Origin: G963666895 sp963666895
Lineage (GTDB): Bacteria; Desulfobacterota; Desulfovibrionia; Desulfovibrionales; Desulfovibrionaceae
Length of the DNA: 64,000 nucleotides
Direction of reading: 5' to 3'
NCBI GenBank assembly: GCA_963666895.2
Contig: CAXXNS010000016.1
Coordinates: forward strand, 310,001 to 374,000
The notes under the pieces were generated by a model, which did not search any database, was not told where the DNA came from, and worked only from the letters and a program-made list of their open reading frames with translations. Of this stretch, positions 27,346 to 35,602 are shown one piece after another. Each line of letters opens with the position of its first letter. The stretch's first letter is position 1. The position numbers were made by a program, and so were the translations under genes.

Positions 27346-27927
27346 TTAATCTTTCTCAACCGCGTCCAAAATAGGCGTCAGTTCTTCCATGCGCTTGATT
27401 TTTTCCACTTTTAGAACCATGCGTCCCTTAAGCAATAGCTTCAATCCAAGAATACTCTGCTTAATAAGTTTGAATGGATTAGTTTTAAGAAACATCATAG
27501 TGAGGAGAAGCCCCTCATTACTGCGCCCCCAGCGGCGAACATTCTTGAAAAACTCATTAGCAAGAACAGGAGTCGCCAATCGCTTGGGATACACGCCTTC
27601 ATCCATTGCTTTTTGCTTAAAGGCATACATCAGTTCGGTTATTTTAACTTCTTTGGGACATTCTACTGTACAGGCGTAACATGACGCGCAAATCCAAATA
27701 GTGAAACTCTTAAGCACTTCATCCTTAAAGCCTTCCCGCGCCATAGCAACCAGACGTCTTGGCGTATAATCCATATAGAGACTAACAGGACAAGTTGCGC
27801 TGCAGGTTCCGCATTGGATGCAGTTATGAAGGTTTTCTCCCCCATAGCGTTCGGCTATTTCTTTTCCGAAGTTATGATCTAACTCGGCTTGATACTTTAT
27901 CTTCCTCTGCCCCAATTTTTCGCTCAT
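27346..27927 (-). CDS. hdrC: Heterodisulfide reductase subunit C-like ferredoxin
   Basis: The 193-residue iron-sulfur subunit that links HdrA to HdrB. Two [4Fe-4S] motifs are clear: CIQCGTCSATCPV and CASCYACTVECPK. The C-terminal third is basic and probably contacts HdrB. I take the ATG at 27927 (MSEKLG), since the AAGGAG Shine-Dalgarno is 7 bases away; the upstream ATG at 27933 is only 1 base from it. It is the first gene of the hdrCBA-mvhDGA operon. Confidence 0.94.
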   Translation of the reverse strand: MSEKLGQRKIKYQAELDHNFGKEIAERYGGENLHNCIQCGTCSATCPVSLYMDYTPRRLVAMAREGFKDEVLKSFTIWICASCYACTVECPKEVKITELMYAFKQKAMDEGVYPKRLATPVLANEFFKNVRRWGRSNEGLLLTMMFLKTNPFKLIKQSILGLKLLLKGRMVLKVEKIKRMEELTPILDAVEKD

Positions 27928-27974
27928 GGGCATTTCTCCTTCTTTAGTGACCGCTAAAAAGGCTATCCACTTAA

Positions 27975-28003
27975 TTTATACGCTAATAAAAAAAGTCCAT
28001 CAA
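27975..28003 (-). promoter_or_regulatory. Predicted sigma-70 promoter of the hdr-mvh operon
   Basis: On the minus strand, TTGATG and TATAAA are separated by exactly 17 bases and lie about 50 bases upstream of the hdrC start. Four of six and five of six bases match the consensus. The perfect 12-bp palindrome CGCCAATTGGCG (28011-28022) lies just upstream of the -35 element, in the position of an activator or repressor site. Confidence 0.55.
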
Positions 28004-28039
28004 ACGATATCGCCAATTGGCGCAAGCGTTGCTGGACTT
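27985..28039 (-). terminator. Hairpin with U-tract upstream of the hdr operon
   Basis: The minus strand has AAGTCCA / TGGACTT stem arms around an inner palindrome (CGCCAATTGGCG), followed by TTTTTTT and ATTAG. It has the form of an intrinsic terminator and would stop any leftward transcript entering from the AT-rich region. It overlaps the predicted hdr promoter, so it might instead be part of a leader-type control device. Confidence 0.6.
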
Positions 28040-28321
28040 ATTCTCTGACTAAGCGCAAATATAAATGAACACACTTTTTAACGACCGCATACACATCGAA
28101 AAATCGATGATTATTTCCTTACTTGCAAGATTATCTATAATTTCAAAGCGAACAAGAATAAAGAATTCTAGGAATGAAATACTAATTAGGGAATAAAAAA
28201 ACCAGATATTAGAGAAAAATATACCTAACATGTAGAAATTTAAATATTTATAGGAAAAAATATGAAAAAAATTTATCAACCTAACTTTCATCATTCTATA
28301 TCCATGAAAAATGACGTCAAG

Positions 28322-28348
28322 CAGGATACATCCTGTTTTTTTTATAGA
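28322..28348 (+). terminator. Orphan rightward intrinsic terminator
   Basis: CAGGA / TCCTG stem with a 4-base loop is followed immediately by eight T residues on the plus strand. No annotated gene precedes it in this orientation, so it either ends an unrecognised small RNA or is fortuitous in AT-rich DNA. Confidence 0.4.
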
Positions 28349-28780
28349 AATACATCGCATTATAGCATGAAAAAATAAATGTTATACCAAACATTATTAA
28401 AAAGACCAATAAAGTCGACAATATAATATAATCCTTTTTTAAGAATAAGAAAAGCCCATCTACTCCCTGGATATTAAATCGATAGATAGATTACTCACAA
28501 TAAATATACTTGACATAGTAAATGAAATCACCATAATATATAAATTTTTATTTTATATATATAAAATAATATATCTCTGCACTTTGATATTTTCCTGGGA
28601 AATCATCCATAAAATGAAACGAAGGGAATATATTTTGATTCATTTTCTGATTAAGAAAACTTCTGGAAATATGACAATAAAAGATAAATTTCGAAAATTG
28701 ATTATGGGGAGATTGAAAAGAACGTAAAGAGTTCTAGAATATCCAACTTACTGTATACTTTCAGTGAATGCAACATAGTT

Positions 28781-28867
28781 GCCGGAGTGGTGGAATTGGT
28801 AGACGCGCCAGATTCAAAATCTGGTATCTTTCGGGATGTGGGGGTTCGATTCCCCCCTCCGGCACCA
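28781..28867 (+). tRNA. tRNA-Leu (anticodon CAA)
   Basis: The acceptor arms GCCGGAG and CTCCGGC pair perfectly. The D arm GGTGGAATTGGTAGACGC is of class II type. The anticodon loop TTCAAAA sits between CCAGA and TCTGG, giving anticodon CAA, which reads UUG. A long variable arm (TATCTTTCGGGATG) and the T loop GGGGTTCGATTCCCCC follow. CCA is encoded (28865-28867). A -10-like TGTATACT lies about 25 bases upstream. Confidence 0.98.
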
Positions 28868-28954
28868 TTTAGTAAAACATTTCAATATATACTGCGATAA
28901 ATCATTTATCCCGTCAAAATAATTTCATACCAAAATACTGGGCTTACGTGATTT

Positions 28955-29791
28955 CTAATTCCCACGAAAAACTGGCTGCAAAGGTTTTACACCAATTTCA
29001 AATGCCGCTTTCAGCATTGGCTCAATATCGTTGACTAGAGGAAATTGGATTCCCTGGGAAAAGAGATTCAAGAGAATTTCTGTAGAATCTGCGCGGTAAT
29101 AATTAATGCGAATTCCATTTTTATTAAGCAGGCTAATAGATTCAGCCAAAACCTCGCCTTTACCTAATAATTGAATAAAATCGGCCTTGGCGTTGATTGT
29201 AGCATTAACATAATCCAGAGAATTCTGCTGGCGATCCATATTACATATCATGATATTCGCAAATACCTTACGGGCTGCTTTTATATCTGCGGCGCCGCAA
29301 GCGAGGAACGCCTGATGCTGACGATTTTCCAGGAGAATAGATTCAGCGACTTTTTCACCTAGTTCCCCATCTCCTTTAAGATGAACGTTTAACCAGATAT
29401 TTTCCGGCATGACCTCCAAAGTTTCCAATAAAGTTGGAATTTTAGTACCCTTAAATTCATCACCCTTCTTTATGCCCGCATCCAGTTGCTTCAATTGCTT
29501 CAAGGTTAGATCCGAAACTTTTCCCGAGCCGTTGGTTGTCCGCTCTAAGGTTGAATCATGCATAATGACCAGTTGACCGTCTTTTGTGAGCTGAACATCA
29601 AACTCAATCATGTGGGCGCCCAGGCGGATTGCTTCATTAAAAGCGGGCAGTGTATTTTCAGGATGAGTGGACATAGCGCCACGATGAGCGCATACACCTC
29701 TATCTGGAAGTTGCATCTTATCAGAATCCTTAGCCGCGACGGCGCCGATTGAAGTAAGACATAACAGAATTGAAAGCAACCATTTTTTCAT
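28955..29791 (-). CDS. Secreted glycerophosphodiester phosphodiesterase
   Basis: A 278-residue GDPD-family enzyme that hydrolyses glycerophosphodiesters to glycerol-3-phosphate and alcohol, probably in the periplasm. The signal peptide is MKKWLLSILLCLTSIGAVAA. The active site is CAHRGAMSTHPENT (HRG and PENT boxes), followed by EFDVQLTKDGQLVIMHD with the metal-binding E-x-D and the catalytic His. The start at 29791 has AGGGA six bases upstream; the ATG at 29797 overlaps it. The C-terminal barrel is shorter and less conserved than usual but appears complete. Confidence 0.92.
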   Translation of the reverse strand: MKKWLLSILLCLTSIGAVAAKDSDKMQLPDRGVCAHRGAMSTHPENTLPAFNEAIRLGAHMIEFDVQLTKDGQLVIMHDSTLERTTNGSGKVSDLTLKQLKQLDAGIKKGDEFKGTKIPTLLETLEVMPENIWLNVHLKGDGELGEKVAESILLENRQHQAFLACGAADIKAARKVFANIMICNMDRQQNSLDYVNATINAKADFIQLLGKGEVLAESISLLNKNGIRINYYRADSTEILLNLFSQGIQFPLVNDIEPMLKAAFEIGVKPLQPVFRGN

Positions 29792-30011
29792 GAACATTCC
29801 CTTAAAAACTCTAATTAACTATTTGAACCAATACTTAAATTTATCAGATTCCATGTTGTTATCATAGGAGAAACAATTGAAGCACTTTGGCTTTTAGATA
29901 AATTTGTTTCTCCTTGGCTGAATTATTAAATTCTCCCCTCAGTTGAATATCTCTCTATATTCCAGATAATGTAGAATTAAATGGTTTTCAAAAATGTAAG
30001 GATAAACCTTG

Positions 30012-30791
30012 ATGAATAATGTTGACTTTAGCAATATTGAGGGCGTTTTGATTGATCTTGATGGCGTCATGTATATTGAAGATGAGTTAATTACCGGAGC
30101 GGTGGAAGCAATTGAACATCTTAAGGATAAAGGGATTAAGCGCAGGTTTCTGACCAATACAACTGTAAGATCAAGGGAGAAATTATATGAGAAGATGAAG
30201 CGTTTGGAGATTCCCGTTAGCAGGGATGAGATAATAAGCCCTCCCGGAGCGGCAGCGAAGTATTTAAGAGAACAAGGCAACCCATCAATCCTCTTGGAAG
30301 TCATGGATGAAACCAAGGAAGATTTTGCCGAGTTTCGCATAACCCGGAACAATCCGGATTTCATCGTTATCGGGAAAATCGGGAAGCGATGGAGTTATGA
30401 CCTGATGAATGAACTGTTTACCCTTATCATGAATGGCTCATCGTTAATAGCGTTGCATAAAGATCGGTACACTATGGGAGAAAAGGATTTACATATCGAA
30501 TTCGGCGCATTTATTGCAGGGCTGGAATATTCCACCGGCAAGGAGGCTTTAGTGATGGGCAAACCATCCAAGACTTTTTATCAGTCTGCCATAATGGATA
30601 TTGCTTTACCTCCGGAAAAAATAGTCATGATCGGAGATGATCTTATTTCTGATATCCACGGCGCTCAAAATGCAGGAATAAAAGGTATATTGGTCAAAAC
30701 TGGCAAATATAGAAAAGAACTATTAGAACAATCACCAATCAAGCCAGATCATATTATTTCATCTATCCACCAATTAACCTCAATGATCTAA
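30012..30791 (+). CDS. HAD-superfamily IIA phosphatase, NagD/LHPP-like
   Basis: A 259-residue cytoplasmic phosphatase. The four HAD motifs are present: DLDGVMY (I, nucleophile Asp), FLTNTT (II), KPSKTFY (III, Lys) and GDDLISDIHGA (IV). The cap domain between motifs II and III is of the NagD (C2A) class. The EDELITGAVEAIEHLKDKG segment resembles LHPP, which dephosphorylates phospholysine/phosphohistidine or pyrophosphate in other organisms; the substrate here is unknown. Start ATG 30012 with AAGGA upstream; the in-frame TTG at 30009 is rejected. Confidence 0.88.
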   Translation: MNNVDFSNIEGVLIDLDGVMYIEDELITGAVEAIEHLKDKGIKRRFLTNTTVRSREKLYEKMKRLEIPVSRDEIISPPGAAAKYLREQGNPSILLEVMDETKEDFAEFRITRNNPDFIVIGKIGKRWSYDLMNELFTLIMNGSSLIALHKDRYTMGEKDLHIEFGAFIAGLEYSTGKEALVMGKPSKTFYQSAIMDIALPPEKIVMIGDDLISDIHGAQNAGIKGILVKTGKYRKELLEQSPIKPDHIISSIHQLTSMI

Positions 30792-31038
30792 CATAATACT
30801 TTTAAGTTAATGCATTATGTTTGTTATCGAAGCAAAATGATTTGATAACTACTCTAATCAACAGAAAGTCCTAATGTTTCCCTATTTGCCGCCGATTATA
30901 TTTCGTGTAATATAAGACGGTTTTCATAAATCTTTGTAAAGCAATGAGAATTTCAAGTATATACAGTTTGAACAGTTATTAAAAAATACGAATAAATCCA
31001 GATGGCGGATGTTTTATTTGTTGACTGAGAGGTGAACC

Positions 31039-31233
31039 ATGAATAAAAAGAAACAACGTCTTGAACTGCCAAAACAAGAATTGTCACTCAGTTTGCTGAT
31101 CGGGCAGGAAGGTGAACAATTTCTCAACCGGGGTGAAGACGAAAATTTCAACCATGATTTTATACATAACACATCAAAACCCGGTTGGCTGCGTATTTTG
31201 ATGAATCTAATCAGCGCTTCACCGAGATTCTAA
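31039..31233 (+). CDS. Small protein of unknown function (64 residues)
   Basis: A short frame with a good Shine-Dalgarno (GAGAGGTG 6 bases before the ATG). The protein is highly charged in the first half (KKKQRLELPKQELSLS) and has a hydrophobic/basic tail (GWLRILMNLISASPRF). I recognise no family. It has no partner on either side within 240 bases. The ribosome binding site is the main argument that it is real. Confidence 0.5.
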   Translation: MNKKKQRLELPKQELSLSLLIGQEGEQFLNRGEDENFNHDFIHNTSKPGWLRILMNLISASPRF

Positions 31234-31678
31234 ACAGTTAATAAAATAATCAATTATAAGTCATTATAAATTAAGATATTATCATGCATAAGATAGAAAG
31301 GATATTGATATAATTATAGTGCATAGTTTAATGTGCACCCGAAGCATTCCCTCACTTATATTATATTAATCTTCCGTCCAATTAAATATATATTATCATC
31401 AAAATTGAATTCGTAACTGTTCCCTCCCCCCCTCCCGCTAAAGCGATTCTTGAAATCAAGTTCTTTTATAATCATATTTTTCACTGAAAATAACATTTTT
31501 AGCAAAAGACCATATTATTTTACGATAAATCTATTAATACGAAACATTGAAGACTACAGAAAACTCACCTATTTGCGCAAAACAATTATACTTATTCATA
31601 AATAGAGGAAAAAAGATTCCGTGCGATAGTCAAGAATCCATAAAGAGAACTGGAAACACGAGAGGCAGAATAGAATTA
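31234..31678. other. Intergenic region upstream of the hybrid histidine kinase
   Basis: About 445 bases of AT-rich DNA containing a 17-base homopyrimidine run (TCCCTCCCCCCCTCCC at 31421-31436). This run resembles one arm of the C/G-rich palindromic repeats at 9241 and 52885, without the opposite arm. An in-frame extension of the kinase from a TTG at 31547 is unsupported by a ribosome binding site. I see nothing else. Confidence 0.5.
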
Positions 31679-34600
31679 ATGAAACTCAAATGCATAAAGC
31701 GAATAAGTAAGGAAAATTATATTCTCCCAATAATTATTGTGCTAATCGCCGGAGTTTTGCTAACTTGGTGGACAGCGCATAGAACCTACCTGGAGATGCG
31801 GAATGACCTGCTTCAGCATGTTCGCATAGTTGCCCAATGCATAAACCTTGAGCGTGTGGTTTCATTGAGCGGAACAGAAACTGACCTGGATAAACCGGAC
31901 TACATAAGGCTCAAGAATCAGTTGATGAACGCCCGGAGCGCTAATCCAAAATGTCGCTTTATCTATTTGATGGGTCGCAATACAGACGGTAGAGTATTCT
32001 TTTCCGTGGATTCCGAGCCGACAGGTTCAAAAGACGAGTCGCCGCCTGGACAAATCTATGATGAGGTTTCTGATGATTACTTGCTATCTTTCAATACGAA
32101 ACAAGAAATGACGGTGGGGCCGATCACGGACCGTTGGGGCGAATGGGTAACATTTCTGATACCGATCATTGACCAGGAAACAGGCAATCTTATTACGGTG
32201 ATGGGAATGGATATCGATATCAGCGATTGGTATATTTCCATCACCAAGCATTGTATTTTCCCCGTAGGGCTATCACTTTGCATTCTGCTGCTTTGCATTT
32301 TTGTTATAAAACTTAAACAGATTAATCAGCGTTTTGAGGATCATGAAGAAAAATACCAAGAGAGCGAAAAACGCTACCGGAACCTTTTTGAAAACGCACT
32401 TGTCGGGCTTTTCCGTTCACGTTTATCTGACGGCTTATTTCTTGAAATAAACTCCAAGGGCGCCGAGTTACTGCTGCATACAAAAGAAGAGATCATTGGA
32501 AAGATACGCACAACAGATCTATTTAGGAATCTAGATCAACGAACCAGGTTACTCTCAGAGTTGAAAGAAAAAGGCGAAGTAAATGGTTTCGAAACTGATT
32601 TTACACTTGATGATGGCGCGGAGAAAACATTTTCCATATCGGTGAAATCTTATCCTAAAGAAGGCTTCATGGAGGGCGCAGTAATCGACGTCACCGAGCA
32701 AAAGCTGATGGAAAAAGCTTTGATTAAAAGTGAGAAGAACTACCGAATGCTTGTCGAAACAACTTCGGAAGGATTATGGATTATAAATACGGATAAGATA
32801 ACGATAGATGTCAATCAATCCCTCTGCAACATGTTGGGATATACTCGTGAGGAAATGATAGGCCACAGCCCTCTGGAATTACTGGATGAAGATAACCGGC
32901 AAATTCTTCTGAAGCAATTCTCTATGGTTGCAACAATACCTAACCGCCAATATGAGTTATCACTGATTTCAAAATCAGGAAATACTATCCATGTCATGCT
33001 TAATGCCTCACGCCTCCATAACGATTCGGACGAAATACTGGGTTCCTTCGCCTTTGTCACTGATATAACTGAACAGAAGCAAATAGAAACAGCATTACGA
33101 GAAAGCGAGCAATATTACAGAATCCTTGCGGATAATGTATCAGACGTCATCTGGAAGGCGGATATGAATTTACGTTACACCTACCTCAGCCCCTCGGTTG
33201 AACGCCTACTAGGCTTTACTAATAAAGAACATATGCCCAAAACGCTTAAACAGATGATTACCCCGACATCCTTCGAGTCAGCCATGAAGGTGATTGCGGA
33301 AGAAATGGATATCGAAAAAAACGAAAACAAGGACCTACACCGGTCTCGAACGCTTGAGATCGAGCAATTCTGTAAAAACGGTTCCACAATCTGGACTGAA
33401 GTCAAAATGACTTTCCTGCGCGACAAGAATGATAAAGCCGTGGAGATTTTGGGGATCACACGCGATATCACAGAGCGAAAAAAAGCCGAAGAAGAGCATG
33501 CAATACATCTATCTTTTCTTCAAAACATGGAACTAATTAACCGTGTAATCCATGAAACAAACTCCCTCGATCAGATGATGAGCAATGTATTAGAGAGTAC
33601 GCTTGAAATTTTCAACTGTGACCGTGCATGGCTGCTGTACCCATGTGATCCAGATGCCAAATCCTACCTGGTACCGATGGAAAAAACAAAACCGGATTAT
33701 CCAGGCGCGTTTGAAATAACCCATGAACTCCCTATGAATCCTGGACTGGCTCAACGTTTTCGTGACTTGCTAAATTATGCTCATCCATTAATTGAAGAAT
33801 ATGACCCAGGGGAGGCTTCTTGGGATGTTGAAGATTTATTTTCTGTTCGATCAATGATTGCTATGGTCATTTATCCAAATATTGGAAAACCTTGGAGTTT
33901 TGGCCTACATCAATGTTCACATAAACGTATATGGACTAAAGATGAACAAAACCTTTTTAAGGAAATTGGTTATCGTATTACTGATGCTTTAAGCAGCACG
34001 CTTCATCTTCGTAATTTACATGACAACGAAGAAAAATTTCGTGCGCTGACAGAGAATATCAATGATGTCACGCTAATCATCAACCTTGAAGGAAAAATAA
34101 TATATTCCAATCCATCTACAAAAACACACGGTTATAATCCCGATGAAATTACCGGACTTAGACCGCATGATTTTGTCCATCCCAACGATTTAGAATCGTT
34201 GAAGGAATCGTGGAATAATTCAATTCATCATCCAGAAACAACGATAGTTATTAAAGATTTTCAGATTCGCCATAAGAATGGAAACTGGATTAATGTGGAA
34301 GGAGTTTTCACCTCTCTCCTCGATAATCCTAGTATAAATGGTATTGTTTTCAATGGTCGAGATATAACAGAAAAACGGAAAATGGAAGAAGAATTATTGA
34401 AAGCCCGCAAATTGGAATCGGTAGGAATATTGGCTGGCGGAATAGCGCACGATTTCAACAATCTGCTCATGGCAATTATCGGTAACATTTCTTTAGCAAA
34501 GACGCTTTCCTATTCCCCTAACAGAATTATTGAATGCTTGGATAAAGCGGAAAAAGCATCGAATCGAGCTCAAAACCTTACTCAGCAATTACTAACTTTT

Positions 34601-35527
34601 TCTAAAGGCGGCGCCCCTGTCAAAGAAACCGCGAATGTCATTGAACTCATCAAAGATACGGCGACATTTTCCTTGAGAGGTTCCAACGTCTTTTGTGAAT
34701 TTGATTTCCCCAAAGATATCTGGCTGGTAGATGTTGATAAAGGTCAGTTCAGCCAGGTTATCCAAAACCTGGTGATTAATGCTAATCAGGCCATGCCGGA
34801 AGGTGGAATCATCAAAATAAAAGGTGAGAATATCACCATTTCAAATAATGATGAAAAACGTGATTTAAATCTACAAGAAGGCGACTATTTAAGACTCTCG
34901 ATCAAAGACCAAGGCATTGGCATTTCAAAGGAGCACCTACCAAAGATATTCGATCCCTATTTTACCACTAAACAAGAGGGAAGCGGTTTGGGATTAGCCA
35001 CAACATACTCCATCGTAATAAACCACGAGGGAACAATTACTATAGAGTCGCAAGTAGGATCAGGAACCACTTTCAATGTGTTTCTTCCTGTTTCAAAAAA
35101 TACCCCACCCTCTCCTAAAGAAGAAGTTCAGGATGAAATATTAACCGGACAAGGCCGAATCCTGATCATGGACGATGAAGAAATGATAAGAGATATTACT
35201 GGCCAGATACTCGAAGAAATTGGTTATCAAGTAGACTCTTCGAAGAATGGCGCTGAAGCGCTTGATAAGTATGAAAAAAATATGGGAACAACTGATGCAT
35301 TTGATGCCGTCATTATGGACCTTACTATCCCCGGCGGCATGGGAGGAAAAGAGGCCATTGAAAAACTGCTTGAAATCGATCCGTTCGCTAAAGCCATTGT
35401 TTCCAGTGGATACTCAGGAGATCCAATTATGGCGAATTATAAGAAATTTGGCTTCTGCGGCGTAATTTGCAAGCCCTATAAATATGAAGAAATTGGAAAA
35501 GTACTACATCAAGTACTAAGCGTATAA
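31679..35527 (+). CDS. Membrane hybrid sensor histidine kinase with PAS, GAF and receiver domains
   Basis: A 1,282-residue kinase. The first membrane helix (ILPIIIVLIAGVLLTWW) and a second near residue 190 flank a 150-residue extracytoplasmic sensor. At least four PAS domains follow (about residues 230-340, 350-470, 475-600 and 790-910), with a GAF-like domain between the third and fourth. The kinase core has LAGGIAHDFNNLLMAI (phospho-acceptor His), QNLVINANQAMPEGG (N box), KDQGIGIS and GSGLGLATTYSI (G boxes). A C-terminal receiver has ILIMDDEE and VIMDLTIPGG (phospho-acceptor Asp). Start ATG 31679. It is a lone gene with its own terminator, so its output partner lies elsewhere. Confidence 0.9.
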   Translation: MKLKCIKRISKENYILPIIIVLIAGVLLTWWTAHRTYLEMRNDLLQHVRIVAQCINLERVVSLSGTETDLDKPDYIRLKNQLMNARSANPKCRFIYLMGRNTDGRVFFSVDSEPTGSKDESPPGQIYDEVSDDYLLSFNTKQEMTVGPITDRWGEWVTFLIPIIDQETGNLITVMGMDIDISDWYISITKHCIFPVGLSLCILLLCIFVIKLKQINQRFEDHEEKYQESEKRYRNLFENALVGLFRSRLSDGLFLEINSKGAELLLHTKEEIIGKIRTTDLFRNLDQRTRLLSELKEKGEVNGFETDFTLDDGAEKTFSISVKSYPKEGFMEGAVIDVTEQKLMEKALIKSEKNYRMLVETTSEGLWIINTDKITIDVNQSLCNMLGYTREEMIGHSPLELLDEDNRQILLKQFSMVATIPNRQYELSLISKSGNTIHVMLNASRLHNDSDEILGSFAFVTDITEQKQIETALRESEQYYRILADNVSDVIWKADMNLRYTYLSPSVERLLGFTNKEHMPKTLKQMITPTSFESAMKVIAEEMDIEKNENKDLHRSRTLEIEQFCKNGSTIWTEVKMTFLRDKNDKAVEILGITRDITERKKAEEEHAIHLSFLQNMELINRVIHETNSLDQMMSNVLESTLEIFNCDRAWLLYPCDPDAKSYLVPMEKTKPDYPGAFEITHELPMNPGLAQRFRDLLNYAHPLIEEYDPGEASWDVEDLFSVRSMIAMVIYPNIGKPWSFGLHQCSHKRIWTKDEQNLFKEIGYRITDALSSTLHLRNLHDNEEKFRALTENINDVTLIINLEGKIIYSNPSTKTHGYNPDEITGLRPHDFVHPNDLESLKESWNNSIHHPETTIVIKDFQIRHKNGNWINVEGVFTSLLDNPSINGIVFNGRDITEKRKMEEELLKARKLESVGILAGGIAHDFNNLLMAIIGNISLAKTLSYSPNRIIECLDKAEKASNRAQNLTQQLLTFSKGGAPVKETANVIELIKDTATFSLRGSNVFCEFDFPKDIWLVDVDKGQFSQVIQNLVINANQAMPEGGIIKIKGENITISNNDEKRDLNLQEGDYLRLSIKDQGIGISKEHLPKIFDPYFTTKQEGSGLGLATTYSIVINHEGTITIESQVGSGTTFNVFLPVSKNTPPSPKEEVQDEILTGQGRILIMDDEEMIRDITGQILEEIGYQVDSSKNGAEALDKYEKNMGTTDAFDAVIMDLTIPGGMGGKEAIEKLLEIDPFAKAIVSSGYSGDPIMANYKKFGFCGVICKPYKYEEIGKVLHQVLSV

Positions 35528-35535
35528 TAAAACAA

Positions 35536-35572
35536 GGGATGCGATCTTTCAACCGCATCCCTCCATTTTTTT
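35536..35572. terminator. Bidirectional intrinsic terminator
   Basis: An 8-bp stem (GGGATGCG / CGCATCCC) with a 10-base loop is followed by a T7 run on the plus strand. On the minus strand the same stem is followed by TTGTTTTATTAT. It lies between the convergent hybrid kinase and LamG genes and can serve both. Confidence 0.9.
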
Positions 35573-35602
35573 GCATAATCAACTCAACAACAATTGATCA
35601 TT

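Larger units (their letters stand above)
27928..28780. other. AT-rich control region between the hdr operon and tRNA-Leu
   Basis: About 850 bases with no convincing protein gene. It holds the hdr promoter and terminator-like hairpin (27975-28039). A sigma-54-like motif TGGCGCAAGCGTTGCT faces rightward at 28018-28033. A 43-codon frame without a ribosome binding site runs on the plus strand (28065-28196). A rightward hairpin with T8 lies at 28322-28348. An extended -10 (TGCTATAAT) faces leftward at 28359-28367. A leftward 103-codon frame (28049-28360) is composed of AT-rich codons and begins inside that -10 box, so I do not call it a gene. Small RNAs could be encoded on either strand. Confidence 0.5.

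Noticed and set aside
20844..27927. Archaeal origin or contamination for the hdr/mvh region
   Set aside because: The region has bacterial promoter elements and Shine-Dalgarno sites, and the same strand continues into glnD, a bacterial gene. Recent transfer is possible but not shown.
28049..28360. A 103-codon minus-strand frame upstream of the hdr operon
   Set aside because: Its start lies within a -10-like box, it has no ribosome binding site and it is made of AT-rich codons with no family resemblance.
29939..30364. A 141-codon minus-strand frame opposite the HAD phosphatase
   Set aside because: It lies fully antisense to a gene with all four HAD motifs and has no recognisable domain.
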